A DNA stretch of 64,000 bases from JAJPKK01 sp963844635 (GTDB lineage Bacteria > Pseudomonadota > Alphaproteobacteria > Rhizobiales > Xanthobacteraceae): positions 620,001-684,000 of the forward strand of contig CAWJPD010000002.1 in assembly GCA_963844635.1 (NCBI GenBank). The letters are read 5' to 3'. Each line of letters opens with the position of its first letter. Position 1 is the first letter of the stretch. Shown here piece after piece: positions 17,392-26,234 of this stretch. The notes beneath the pieces are model-generated. The model was not told the DNA's origin, searched no databases, and saw nothing but the letters and a program-made list of their open reading frames with translations. The position numbers and the translations under genes are program-made.

Positions 17392-17417
17392 CTTCTCCCG
17401 CATCTGTGCGGGAGAAG
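17392..17417. terminator. Strong hairpin after the TPR gene, terminator-like
   Basis: CTTCTCCCGCA (17392-17402) pairs perfectly with TGCGGGAGAAG (17407-17417) around a TCTG loop, 14 bp after the TPR stop codon. No T-run follows, so it may be a Rho-type or attenuating structure, or a REP-like remnant. The facing gene ends at 17467, so it could serve both strands. Confidence 0.5.
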
Positions 17418-17466
17418 GGACATGCAACGTCTCGGGCGGTGGGCGGTGGCGAGGACTCCCCGTTTG

Positions 17467-18444
17467 TCAGATCGACGTGCCCCCAGGCTCGCCCGGTGCG
17501 TTGGTGCTCCACAAATCCTCAAATTCCCGCAGGAATGCCGAAAATATCGGAGAGCTTTCCCGCAGCTCCAGGCAGGGACTGAATCCGGTCGTCGCGGAAT
17601 AGAGGTACGGTGAAATCAGGGCCTGCCCGTCGCATATGATGATTTGCTGAAACAGCAGGCCCTTCGTGATGGCGCGAACCTCGGCGCCATTTCCAATTCT
17701 TACAATGCTGCGAAACCACGACCTCGTTTCCTCGAGACGAGGCGCTTGGCCGCCTGCGTCCGAGGTGGAAATGTCCGGGTTCAGCATGCCCGCGAAAGCC
17801 GGGTTCTGGGCGTGCATCGTCATGATGCGGATATCGCAGCCCGCCTCGGCAATGGCGGCGAGTGCCTCCCTCATGCCGGGCATGCCTCTCCAGCCGGTGA
17901 AGCCGATGCCGGCCATGTAGAATCTCTTCCGTGCGCCCCCCACGAGTTGCAGCCAATAGTCAGCGGCGGCGTTGGTTTCCTGCCTCATCGCGTATGGCAG
18001 GTCGGGCGAGGGTGCATTGAGCGGCGTCAGGTTTTCCCCGAACGGCACCTCGCGTTTGCCCTGCAGCTGACGTACCCGTTCGATCATCGCGACCAGCCTG
18101 CGGATATTGTCGCCGCGAAAAATCGGACGGGCGCCGAGATTGTAGGGAAGAGCTCTTTCGTCCTTGAGATCGAAAGGCGGATCCACGCCCTCCTGTGTCA
18201 GCAACCACGGGAATCCCGGCGCTGTGGGCGACCGCCAGCTCATAGAAGACGTTGGGATTGAAACCGTGCAGGAGGGCGATGCAAAATCTGAATAGAGGAT
18301 ATCCTTGTACATCTGCCGGGTAATGCGCCCGACATCCTTGATGTGGTCGGCGCGATGCCCCTCCACCTTGGTTTCCTTCAAGGCGGGTTCGATAATGCAT
18401 TCGAATACATCGTCGGCGTGCTCTCGAATCTCACTGCATTTCAT
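17467..18444 (-). pseudogene. NDT-like plus PLD-like two-domain protein, truncated and frame-disturbed
   Basis: The N-terminal half resembles the nucleoside 2-deoxyribosyltransferase-like family: SEIREHADDVFECIIEPALK, HRADHIKDVGRITRQMYKDI, then in another frame CIALLHGFNPNVFYELAVAH and SAGIPVV, then back to LLTQEGVDPPFDLKDERALP. The out-of-frame segment spans about 18203-18287, meaning two opposite one-base shifts. The usual first beta strand (VFVIMPF-type) is missing before SEIRE, so the gene is also 5' truncated. The C-terminal half (RKRFYMAGIGFTGWRGMPGM, CDIRIMTMHAQNPAFAGMLN, LFQQIIICDGQALISPYLYS) looks like a phospholipase D-like sensor domain that often ends such proteins. It was probably a nucleotide-binding signalling or defence protein once; that is inference. 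Confidence 0.6.
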
Positions 18445-18474
18445 GCACGCGCTCGCCGATGCCGAGTAATTCAA

Positions 18475-18761
18475 TCATGGCGCGTTTTCGTGTCAAGGAT
18501 GTCGCCCACGCGATTGTCGCGATCCTGCCAAGCATCCCGGTTCGCTGCTCGTGAAATGCAGGTCGAGGATTCCCGGCCATTGCCGCGAGGAGTGCAGCAA
18601 GGTCACGTCGCGCCAGTGAGCCGAGAACGGCCGGGAATTGCGCAATCGTCACCCGGGGGCGGTCGCCCGAAGGAGACTGAAGGCGCTTGGCAATCCGTTC
18701 CCCGCTTCGAATCACCCGCGTTTGCTCATTGCCGAATGGCGACAAATCTCTGATCAATTTA
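18475..18761. other. Intergenic stretch, no gene supported
   Basis: Between the truncated NDT-like gene and the repeat at 18762 I find only weak shadow frames. Sequence upstream of 18444 on the minus strand does not encode the missing first strand of the NDT domain in any frame, so the truncation looks genuine. Confidence 0.5.
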
Positions 18762-18862
18762 GCGCATGATCCCGAAAACTTGCAGACGGTTCGGACACGG
18801 TCATGCGCAAAATCAAAGAGAACCGAGCGAGCGGGAGGCGATTCAAGCTGAAAGCATCCTGC
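18762..18862 (-). repeat. Dispersed palindromic repeat, copy 5 (inverted)
   Basis: Read on the minus strand this matches the other copies. Ends are GCGCATGATC (18762-18771) and GGTCATGCGC (18799-18808), followed by GAGCGGGAGGCGATTCAAGC, the reverse of the 5' module. It lies upstream of the FolB-like gene. Confidence 0.84.
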
Positions 18863-18966
18863 TCTAAGTTCAAAACTGCCGCGGAGCCGATCACGCCGTT
18901 TCGGCGGTCTGGCGCAATCGCGGCCTTCAGGATCTTCGAGTCTGAACTCCAGCGCACGGATCGACA

Positions 18967-19356
18967 ATGAACGAGTCCTCTTCACGCGACTGCTTTCGCG
19001 CCATTATTGCCGATGCGAACGTCGAGCGACGCTGCGGCCTGCATCCGTGGGAGCGCCATCCAGAACGACCCAACCGGCTGAGGGTCACCGTCAAGCTGCA
19101 TGCGCGCCTGCCGGCAGGGCCGATCGGCAGCCGTGCGGTGATCGACTATGACCGCGTCCGGCAATTTTTAAGGACTTTTCCGTCATTGCCGCATGTCGAC
19201 CTTCTCGAAACCGTTGCCGAGGAAATCGTCGCCAAATGCTTCGAGGATGAAAGCGTCGAGTCTTGCTTCGTGTCGGTGCTCAAGCCCGACATTTTCAACG
19301 AGGTGGAGGCCGCAGGCATCGAAGTCTTTCGCACCCGTGAAGGATGGCAGAGGTGA
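18967..19356 (+). CDS. Dihydroneopterin aldolase (FolB)-like protein
   Basis: This 129-residue protein resembles the FolB tunnelling fold. The segment RRCGLHPWERHPERPNRLRV matches the FolB strand with its conserved glycine and HPWE, and later DLLETVAEEIVAKCFEDESV is typical of the second helix. FolB forms glycolaldehyde and 6-hydroxymethyl-dihydropterin in folate synthesis. There are no other folate genes nearby, and divergent members of this family exist with unknown roles, so FolB itself is not certain. The ATG at 18967 lacks an obvious ribosome site. A dispersed repeat lies about 100 bp upstream. Confidence 0.72.
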   Translation: MNESSSRDCFRAIIADANVERRCGLHPWERHPERPNRLRVTVKLHARLPAGPIGSRAVIDYDRVRQFLRTFPSLPHVDLLETVAEEIVAKCFEDESVESCFVSVLKPDIFNEVEAAGIEVFRTREGWQR

Positions 19357-19429
19357 GGGTGCCGTTTCCTCGCCCGCCCGCGCCAGATCTCGCGTGCAAG
19401 CGCCGAGATCCCTTATCGGCACTCGAGGT

Positions 19430-20050
19430 TTACGGGCACTCTGCGCCGGTATCGATCCAGGCCTGGATGAGAAGGCCGAGCTGCTCCTGAGTGCCTGGTG
19501 CGGGCCGGCGCCCTTCGCCCGGGTGCCAAGCCCACGCCACGAGATCGTCCTTGGCCACATGTTCCTGGAGGAGCGCGAGAGAGCGTCCGCCATTCCGCGC
19601 CGGGTCCTTGATTTGGCGGCAGATGTCGCCGACAGATTTGCCCTGCCAAGCCATTTCGAGCGGCGCCAATCCCCAGCGAGGATGGCCGGGAATGCTTTGA
19701 TAACTCGCTTCGCCGGCGAACAGCTTGAAGTTGCGGTCGCTGTGACAGGTCGCGCAGACGAGACCGGGGATGCCGTTATTCGCTTCGCCGCGGAACGCCG
19801 CCGGCTGATGCAGATGTTCATCGTCCCCCTGAGTCGGGCGGTCCCCAGCGGGATGGCAATTCATGCAACGCGGATTGGTGATCACCTTGGCGGCTTCCGC
19901 AAATAGCATTCTTGAGCGCGTCGCACGATCGCCGATCACGGCGAAGGCTTGCGGGGATTTGAGTTCATTCGAGGCCTCCGCGCCCGGAGCGAGGGCAGGT
20001 CTGCCAGCAGCAATCACGATCACTGACAGCGCGAGAACGAGTGTCCGCAT
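19430..20050 (-). CDS. Secreted diheme cytochrome c
   Basis: This 206-residue exported protein (signal MRTLVLALSVIVIAAGRPAL) has two heme motifs: NPRCMNCHPAGDRPTQGDDE near residue 62 and GLVCATCHSDRNFKLF near residue 98. Relatives are often annotated as an isoquinoline 1-oxidoreductase subunit or a multiheme electron carrier. The C-terminal half with GDICRQIKDPARNGGRSLAL and WAWHPGEGRRPAPGTQEQLG is conserved in that group. AAGGTGAA precedes the ATG at 20050. It is divergent from the secreted-protein pair that follows and probably carries electrons in the periplasm. Confidence 0.82.
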   Translation of the reverse strand: MRTLVLALSVIVIAAGRPALAPGAEASNELKSPQAFAVIGDRATRSRMLFAEAAKVITNPRCMNCHPAGDRPTQGDDEHLHQPAAFRGEANNGIPGLVCATCHSDRNFKLFAGEASYQSIPGHPRWGLAPLEMAWQGKSVGDICRQIKDPARNGGRSLALLQEHVAKDDLVAWAWHPGEGRRPAPGTQEQLGLLIQAWIDTGAECP

Positions 20051-20250
20051 GTTTCACCTTCGCTGCTCATCGCGTTTCGAATCCGCCTCGCCAAGGCGAA
20101 CTCGCGGAGGCGTCGTTTGGTTCAACAAGGGGCACGCTTATCGTATGTGCAAGGCCGTGTTCCCAGTGTAGTTGCGGCAGTGTAAGCTGTCTCGATTTGT
20201 GCCTACTCAGCCGATCCGACGGCAAACGCGCAGGTTCAGGGAGGATCAGC

Positions 20251-21105
20251 ATGCATCACCGAAGCTTGGCGGCCTTCGCATTCATGGCGGTGTTGACGGC
20301 GACCAGCGCTGCGCGCGCCGCCGACGATGCCAAGTATCCCAATTGGAAAGGCGCCTGGGACGCCATCAATCCCCGTTATGGCGGCCAGGCGATCAAGTTC
20401 GATCCGACCAAGGCCTGGGGACCGGCGCAACAGGCGCCGCTGACGCCGGAGTACCAGAAAGTCCTGGAAGAAAGCATGGGGGATCAGGCCCTGGGTGGCC
20501 TTGGCAATTATCCGACGGCGCGGTGCCTGCCTGGAGGAATGCCGCGCATGATGGCAGCGCCGCGGCAGGAGTACGTCGTCACGCCCGACACCACCTACAT
20601 CCTGCTCGGCGTCGAGTTGCGACGGATCTATACTGACGGCCGCGACTGGCCCAAGGAAGGCGCCGTGGAGCCGACCTATCAAGGTATTTCGCTCGGCAAA
20701 TGGATCGACACGGCCGGAGACGGCAAATACGACGTGCTGGAAGTCGAGACCCGCGGACCGTTCAAGGGGCCGCGCGCCTACGACGCTACGGGCCTCCCGC
20801 TCGCATTCGACAACGAGTCCGTGTTCAAGGAGCGGTTCCATCTCGACAAGAGCGACCCGAACCTGCTGCACGACGAAATCACCGTGTTCGATCACGCGCT
20901 GACGCGACCATGGAGCGTCGACAAGACATTCCGCCGCGAGGCCAATGCGCATCCATTCATCGGCCAGACCTTCTGCACCGAGGGCAACAACCAGGTCGTG
21001 ATCGATGACGAGAACTACTTTCTCAGCGGAGAGGGTTTGCTGATGCCGGCCAAGAAGAACCAGGCGCCGCCCGATCTGCGTTACTTCAAGCAGACCCGCA
21101 AGTAG
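20251..21105 (+). CDS. Secreted protein of unknown function (tandem paralogue 1)
   Basis: This 284-residue protein has a signal peptide (MHHRSLAAFAFMAVLTATSA, cleaved after ARAAD). Mature sequence begins YPNWKGAWDAINPRYGGQAI. Distinct segments are RCLPGGMPRMMAAPRQEYVV, LRRIYTDGRDWP, PTYQGISLGKWIDTAGDGKY and HALTRPWSVDKTFRREANAH, ending PPDLRYFKQTRK. The pattern of DGR-x-WP, PTYQG, GKW and ALTRPW recurs in a large family of uncharacterised secreted proteins with an E/D-rich DT/ET core. AGGGAGG precedes the ATG at 20251. A near copy follows at 21260. No catalytic residue can be assigned. Confidence 0.85.
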   Translation: MHHRSLAAFAFMAVLTATSAARAADDAKYPNWKGAWDAINPRYGGQAIKFDPTKAWGPAQQAPLTPEYQKVLEESMGDQALGGLGNYPTARCLPGGMPRMMAAPRQEYVVTPDTTYILLGVELRRIYTDGRDWPKEGAVEPTYQGISLGKWIDTAGDGKYDVLEVETRGPFKGPRAYDATGLPLAFDNESVFKERFHLDKSDPNLLHDEITVFDHALTRPWSVDKTFRREANAHPFIGQTFCTEGNNQVVIDDENYFLSGEGLLMPAKKNQAPPDLRYFKQTRK

Positions 21106-21259
21106 AACCGATCGGTTCCGTAGGAGGGTTGAGGCTTGCGAAATCTATCTTTTCGCGGTCCAGACGGATAGGTTTCGCTGCACGCAGATCATCCGACATG
21201 CCTCGTTGAATATCCGAACATCGAAAACCCAGGCGGTCAATATTCCAGGGAGAAATTGA

Positions 21260-22108
21260 ATGTTTGCTCGAAGCGCGGTGTTCGCATCGGTCGCCGCCAT
21301 GATCGCCACCATCGGGACGGCGCGAGCCGCCGATGAGGCGAAATATCCGAACTGGAAGGGCGAATGGGACGCGATCAATCCGCAACTCGGTGGTCAGGGT
21401 GTCAAATTCGATCCCAACAAGGCATTCGGCCCTGCGCAGCAGGCGCCGCTAACGTCCGAATACCAAAAAATTCACGAGGAAAGCATGGCCGACCAGGCCG
21501 TGGGCGGCCAGGGCAATTTTCTCGATCACGCCAGATGCGTGCCGGGCGGCATGCCAAGCATGATGTCGGCGCCGGCGCAGGAATACGTCATCACGCCGGA
21601 AACCACTTATATTTCGGTCAATACCGACCTGCGCCGCATTTTCACTGATGGCCGGCCGTGGCCTGAGGACCTCCAGCCGACCTATCAGGGCTATTCAATC
21701 GGCAAATGGATCGATGAGGACGGCGACGGCGTCTACGACGTGCTCGAAGTCGAGACGCGAGGCTTCAAAGGCCCACGCGCCTATGACGCAACCGGCCTGC
21801 CGCTCCATTTCGACAATCAATCAATCTTCAGGGAACAATTCCATCTCGACAACAACGACAAAAACCTTCTCCATGAAGAGGTTACTGTCATCGACCACGC
21901 GCTGACGCGACCTTGGAGTGTCGACAAGACCTATCGACGCAACCCGAATCCGTATCCGAATTGGTATCGGGTTTCATGCGCGGAGGGGACCAACTATGTC
22001 GTCATCGGAAAGGATGTCTACTTCCTGAGCGGCGACGGACTGTTAATGCCGACCAAGAAGGACGAGGCGCCACCCGACCTGCGATATTTCAAACAGACCC
22101 GGAAGTAA
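21260..22108 (+). CDS. Secreted protein of unknown function (tandem paralogue 2)
   Basis: This 282-residue protein is a paralogue of the preceding gene, sharing the order KYPNWKGEWDAINPQLGGQG, RCVPGGMPSMMSAPAQEYVI, LRRIFTDGRPWP, PTYQGYSIGKWIDEDGDGVY, HALTRPWSVDKTYRR and the identical ending PPDLRYFKQTRK. It also has a signal peptide (MFARSAVFASVAAMIATIGT). Similarity is high through the whole chain, so this is a gene duplication followed by divergence. The two are 154 bp apart on one strand and may be co-transcribed. Function is unknown. Confidence 0.85.
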   Translation: MFARSAVFASVAAMIATIGTARAADEAKYPNWKGEWDAINPQLGGQGVKFDPNKAFGPAQQAPLTSEYQKIHEESMADQAVGGQGNFLDHARCVPGGMPSMMSAPAQEYVITPETTYISVNTDLRRIFTDGRPWPEDLQPTYQGYSIGKWIDEDGDGVYDVLEVETRGFKGPRAYDATGLPLHFDNQSIFREQFHLDNNDKNLLHEEVTVIDHALTRPWSVDKTYRRNPNPYPNWYRVSCAEGTNYVVIGKDVYFLSGDGLLMPTKKDEAPPDLRYFKQTRK

Positions 22109-22298
22109 CCGGCGCGACATCGCCCGCTTCCATGGCGGGACATCTCGCTTGGCGACGGCCCGATGCGCGGGCTGCGCGCGTCAGTGCGTGTACCGGTGTC
22201 GTGCTCCGCCGCAAACCAGCTTGGCCTGTTCAGGCGATTGAGAGATGGCTACGTTCGGACTTGACCCTTGCGGCAAGTGATCGAAACGAGAGCAGGCG

Positions 22299-23012
22299 AT
22301 GATTGTCCTTTATTCGTATCCCGGACTCTTCGGGGTCGCCGACAATAACGGTTACGGGCTGAAGGTGTTTGCCTTCATGCGGCTGGCCGGCATCTCTTTC
22401 TCTCATGAGCACATTTTCGATGCGTCGGCGGCCCCGCGTGGGCAACTCCCCTACATCATCGATGACGGGAAAGCGATCGGAGACAGCGAGGTCATCATCG
22501 CCTACCTCATAAGCAAGTATGGTTTGACCATCGATGCCCACTTGACGAAGCAGCAGCAGGATATCACGCATCTCGTCACCCGTATGCTGGACGACCTCTA
22601 TTGGGTCATGTCCTATTCACGCTGGAAGGACGAGCGTTACTGGCCGGCCTTTCGCGACAGGGTGATGCGTGAGTACACGAGCTTGACCGAAGAGGCTCTG
22701 CTCAAAGCACGAGAGTTCAATTCCCAGCGCTATTATTTCGCAGGTATAGGCCGCTACCAGCCGAACGAGGCCTATGCGCGAGGTCTCGCCGACCTCAAAG
22801 TCTTGGCCGATCTCGTTCCGATGCAGGCTTACCTGCATGGGCCCGAACCGACGAGCGTCGATGCCGGTATCTATGGCTTCCTCGCGAATATCTACTTTTT
22901 CGACATCGACACTCCGCTAAAGCAATTCGTCTCAGCGCATCCAAACCTCGTGCGTCATTGCACTGCAATCCATGATGCCGTGCGTCACGGCCGCACGGCG
23001 CATGAACGTTAA
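22299..23012 (+). CDS. Glutathione S-transferase family protein
   Basis: This 237-residue cytosolic protein has the thioredoxin-fold N-terminal domain of GSTs with the signature RGQLPYIIDDGKAIGDSEVI near residue 47 (cis-proline and the acidic/serine glutathione site). The helical C-terminal domain follows (THLVTRMLDDLYWVMSYSRW, DERYWPAFRDRV, SVDAGIYGFLANIYFFDID). Metaxin/failed-axon-like GSTs share this layout. The substrate is unknown. The ATG at 22299 has only a weak ribosome site. It lies between two secreted-protein genes and need not belong with them. Confidence 0.83.
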   Translation: MIVLYSYPGLFGVADNNGYGLKVFAFMRLAGISFSHEHIFDASAAPRGQLPYIIDDGKAIGDSEVIIAYLISKYGLTIDAHLTKQQQDITHLVTRMLDDLYWVMSYSRWKDERYWPAFRDRVMREYTSLTEEALLKAREFNSQRYYFAGIGRYQPNEAYARGLADLKVLADLVPMQAYLHGPEPTSVDAGIYGFLANIYFFDIDTPLKQFVSAHPNLVRHCTAIHDAVRHGRTAHER

Positions 23013-23156
23013 TATTTGATCGCAGCGAAACATAGAGCCGAGCAGGAATTTATCCCGCGCGGGAAACTGACTACTGCCGTGCGCAATCGCCGTTTTTGCG
23101 GTAAGTAGAAGCTTGGCGTCCCGGCGACGCGACGAACCCCAGCGGGGAGGTCAGAT

Positions 23157-24098
23157 ATGCATGGTTTGTGGATAAATTTCGTGGCTTCAGTGACATTGAT
23201 AGTCGCGACTGGGGCGGGGTCGGCTGCCTTCGGCCAGACGCCCGGCAACTCGGCGAGCAATGCCGGGCAAGGGAGCGCCGCATCCCATCCAGACTTTTCC
23301 GGGGCATGGTCGCATCCTTATCTCCCCGGTTTCGAACCGCCGGTGTCCGGGCCTGGTCCGATCACGAACCGGGCGCGCCTGAGAAACGGCGTGAGCGACT
23401 GGAACAAGCTGGTCGGCGATTTCACCAATCCGATATTGAAGCCGGAATCGGCGGAGGTCGTGAAGAAGCACGGCGACCTGTCATTGGCGGGCGTGGTCTA
23501 TCCGACACCTGGGAACCAATGCTGGCCGCAACCGACCCCGTACATCTTCTGGAATATCGGCATGCTGATGCTGCAGCAACCGGGCGAGGTCACCATCATC
23601 TACGACAAGGGCCACGAAATCCGCCACGTACGCATGAATGCATCGCACCCCGCAACGGTCACGCCGTCCTGGTATGGCGATTCGGTTGGGCACTATGAAG
23701 GCGACACGCTCGTCATCGATACCATAGGCGTCAAGACCGCTCGCCCGTTCGCGATGATCGATAACTACGGCACGCCGTATACCAAGGCGTTGCACGTCGT
23801 GGAGCGCTATCGGCTTTTATCTGCGACGGAAACGGCAGAAGCGATCAAGCCCGGCGAAAAGGAGAATCTCAAGATTCCGGTCAATGATTCAGGGCTCGGC
23901 GTGGACCTCAACGCCGAGGGCTTGTTGCTGCAATTCACCGTCGAGGATGAAGGTGCTTTCACGATGCCGTGGGCGGCGAACATCACCTATCGGCGCGCGG
24001 TCGGGGAATGGCCGGAATTCATCTGTGTCGAAAATCTTCATGAATACTATTACAATAAGAACTCGGAGGCCCCAACCGCAGACAAGCCGGATTTTTAA
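23157..24098 (+). CDS. Secreted protein of unknown function (PDF-ending family)
   Basis: This 313-residue protein is exported (hydrophobic leader with WINFVASVTLIVATGAG). Mature segments include HPDFSGAWSHPYLPGFEPPV, NPILKPESAEVVKKHGDLSL, YPTPGNQCWPQPTPYIFWNI, VRMNASHPATVTPSWYGDSV and GHYEGDTLVIDTIGVKTARP, and it ends KPDF. The gene at 31533-32468 is a clear paralogue. The core PSWYGDSVGHYEGDTLVIDT also recalls the motif of the 20251/21260 pair, suggesting one superfamily. GGGGAGGT precedes the ATG at 23157. No catalytic function is known; an extracytoplasmic binding or lyase role is possible. Confidence 0.85.
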   Translation: MHGLWINFVASVTLIVATGAGSAAFGQTPGNSASNAGQGSAASHPDFSGAWSHPYLPGFEPPVSGPGPITNRARLRNGVSDWNKLVGDFTNPILKPESAEVVKKHGDLSLAGVVYPTPGNQCWPQPTPYIFWNIGMLMLQQPGEVTIIYDKGHEIRHVRMNASHPATVTPSWYGDSVGHYEGDTLVIDTIGVKTARPFAMIDNYGTPYTKALHVVERYRLLSATETAEAIKPGEKENLKIPVNDSGLGVDLNAEGLLLQFTVEDEGAFTMPWAANITYRRAVGEWPEFICVENLHEYYYNKNSEAPTADKPDF

Positions 24099-24243
24099 AG
24101 CTAAGCGGCTCTATCTGCGGATGTGGGAGAGGATACGCGTTCACTCCTGCTGATCATGACGTCACTTCTGTGAGACTGAAGGCTCCGGGTATCGCTTCGC
24201 TCACCCGGGCTACAGCAAGCACTTGGCCGCCGCACTTGGCACG

Positions 24244-24987
24244 TCAGATCGGAACCGGCTCTTCCTCGCCGAAATCGCGTTCCTCGTCCTCGCGCCGTCG
24301 TCGTCGACGCCGACAGCGTGATCGCGGGGCGAGCCGGCACAAATCTTCGAGGAAGCCGGACCAGCGTTGCGCCCGCGCAAGCGCGCGGTCGAGTGCCGCC
24401 ATCGTCCGGGCCAGACCCTCATCTTCATCGTGAATGAACGTGCGCAGCACGCCGGCAAACAGCACCACCATTCCCTGGGCGCGAATTGCGCCCCGAGGAC
24501 CTGACGCGTCGATATCGGCAGCGGTGAGCATCCAGCGCTGAGACCGCACCGCGAGGCCGTTCAGCGTGAGAGCAAGACCGGGGTAACGCCGTGCCGAGCG
24601 CAGCAATGACCGGATCGCCGGGCGGTGCGGCGCCAGAACTTCGATGCGGCGCATCAGCACGTCGAAGAGACGTTCGCGCGGCGGCTCCCCCGCCATCTCC
24701 GAATCGATGGCGGAAAGCACCTTGCGGTCCACATCCTTCAGGAATGCCGCATAGATCGCAAGCTTCGAACCGAACAAGCCGCGAAAGTCGGCAAGCGAGA
24801 CGTGGGCGCGCGCGGCAATGTCCGCGTAGCCGATACGCTCGATCGCGTGCTCGCCAAGAAGCGCGAGCAATGCCGCAATGACCCGATCGCGATCCGACGA
24901 CGGCACCTCGGGCTCCGCCGGCGAACCATTGCCGTTCGGGCCGGCCTGCGGGGAGCGCCGCTGGTCCCGTCTCGGATTGCGTGCCAT
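24244..24987 (-). CDS. TetR family transcriptional regulator
   Basis: This 247-residue regulator has an N-terminal helix-turn-helix (RVIAALLALLGEHAIERIGY then ADIAARAHVSLADFRGLFGS) and an all-helical ligand domain. The C-terminus is unusual: a run of arginines (RCRRRRRRRED) followed by an acidic tail. AAAAGGAGA precedes the ATG at 24987. It is divergent from the binding-protein-like gene at 25206, separated by 218 bp, so that gene is the most likely target. Ligand and operator are not evident. Confidence 0.85.
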   Translation of the reverse strand: MARNPRRDQRRSPQAGPNGNGSPAEPEVPSSDRDRVIAALLALLGEHAIERIGYADIAARAHVSLADFRGLFGSKLAIYAAFLKDVDRKVLSAIDSEMAGEPPRERLFDVLMRRIEVLAPHRPAIRSLLRSARRYPGLALTLNGLAVRSQRWMLTAADIDASGPRGAIRAQGMVVLFAGVLRTFIHDEDEGLARTMAALDRALARAQRWSGFLEDLCRLAPRSRCRRRRRRREDEERDFGEEEPVPI

Positions 24988-25205
24988 GGCTGTCTCCTTT
25001 TGATCGAAGCGTCAGCCCTCAATCTAGTTCTGCACCGGCCTCAATTCCAGGAGGCTGTCCGGGTATTTGACCAAGGGCCCGGCGAGGTCGCAGGCCGCTT
25101 CATGCGAGAACCGCCGTGTTGAGCGGCACCGGATTGGGAGGTGATGGCGGCACGGGTATTCTTGATTTATACCAATAAGCCACCGCCAGCGCACAGGAGC
25201 GACCG

Positions 25206-26081
25206 ATGCCGCCATTCATTGTCGAACCGCATTTTCGGCTGCAGGAATGGGTCGCCGAGGAGAAGGGCTACTTCCGGCAGGAAGGCCTCGACTACGTGTT
25301 TCGCGAACTTGTCCAGTCAAGCGAAGGCGAGGTCCACAACACCCCGAACCGGACCGGCGCCTTCCAGTCGATCGAGGTGGGACGCAAGGCCGACGTGAGC
25401 TGCGCCTGTCATTGGACGATCGGGGTCGCCGCATCGGCGGGTCACGGCAAGCTGTTCGGCGAGCTTTATTCTGTCAGTCCCGCCGGCATCTTCGTCGCGC
25501 CCGAGTCGCAGATCACGTCGCCGGAGCAACTCGCCGGCGTTCCGGTCTCGGTGGGTTATCAATCCGGCAGCCACTACTCGAGCGTGCAGGCGCTGGAACA
25601 ATATCTTACACCGGAACAGCTCAACCTTTCCTTCAATGACGGGCTGCTGTTCAAGCGCATGGAGCGACTGCTCGATCGTAAGGCGCCGGCCGTGCACCTC
25701 TTCAGCGGTCCGTACTACTTCGCCGAGCAGCTTGGTTTCCGCAAGGTCATCGATGCCACCTTCATGATTGCGATGATGGTGCACGGCGACCCGGACCCCA
25801 ACGACCTGCGGAAATACGCGCGCGCGCTCAAACGCGCTCAGCGCGACATCGATTTGCGCCCGGAGTTGTACACCCACTATTACAAAAAGGAGTTTCCGCT
25901 GCGCTGGCATGCGCAGATGGATACGCGCCGCTGGGGGCCGGGAGAGCGCATCGTATTCGAGCCTTACACCAGGGAAGTGTTCAACGACATGCTCCAATGG
26001 GTCGGTGAGCACGGCATCTTCGCCGACGGGAATCTCGGATCGAAGCAATACGATCGAGCAGTGATGAGACTTGCGGGCTGA
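25206..26081 (+). CDS. ABC-type substrate-binding protein-like, without a signal peptide
   Basis: This 291-residue protein has the fold of type 2 periplasmic binding proteins of the SsuA/NMT1-THI5 kind (FRLQEWVAEEKGYFRQEGLD, SPEQLAGVPVSVGYQSGSHY, FKRMERLLDRKAPAVHLFSG). The start is chosen at 25206 because AGGAG sits 6 nt upstream, and the protein then begins MPPFIVEPHFRLQEWVAEE with no leader. It therefore may act in the cytoplasm as a ligand binder or enzyme. It is the likely target of the divergent TetR regulator. No permease or ATPase gene is next to it. Confidence 0.72.
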   Translation: MPPFIVEPHFRLQEWVAEEKGYFRQEGLDYVFRELVQSSEGEVHNTPNRTGAFQSIEVGRKADVSCACHWTIGVAASAGHGKLFGELYSVSPAGIFVAPESQITSPEQLAGVPVSVGYQSGSHYSSVQALEQYLTPEQLNLSFNDGLLFKRMERLLDRKAPAVHLFSGPYYFAEQLGFRKVIDATFMIAMMVHGDPDPNDLRKYARALKRAQRDIDLRPELYTHYYKKEFPLRWHAQMDTRRWGPGERIVFEPYTREVFNDMLQWVGEHGIFADGNLGSKQYDRAVMRLAG

Positions 26082-26234
26082 CCGTACGATCTGATAACGC
26101 TAAAGTGGCCGAGCCACCGCGAATTCGGACAGGCCGACAGGCTGCGCTAATCACCTTCTCTCCTCCCGCTCTGACCTCAGTCGCGTTGATGAAGGAAAGT
26201 GCAGCCGAGCCGTCCGACGCTGATCTCAATGTTG

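Noticed and set aside
18431..18985. 184-codon minus-strand frame
   Set aside because: It runs through a dispersed repeat and intergenic DNA and shows no recognisable protein features.
21116..21175. Third copy of the MITE-like element (TTTTCGCGGTCCAG shared with 35.9 kb)
   Set aside because: Only about 14 bases match near one end; the interior blocks are absent, so chance or a short hairpin is more likely.
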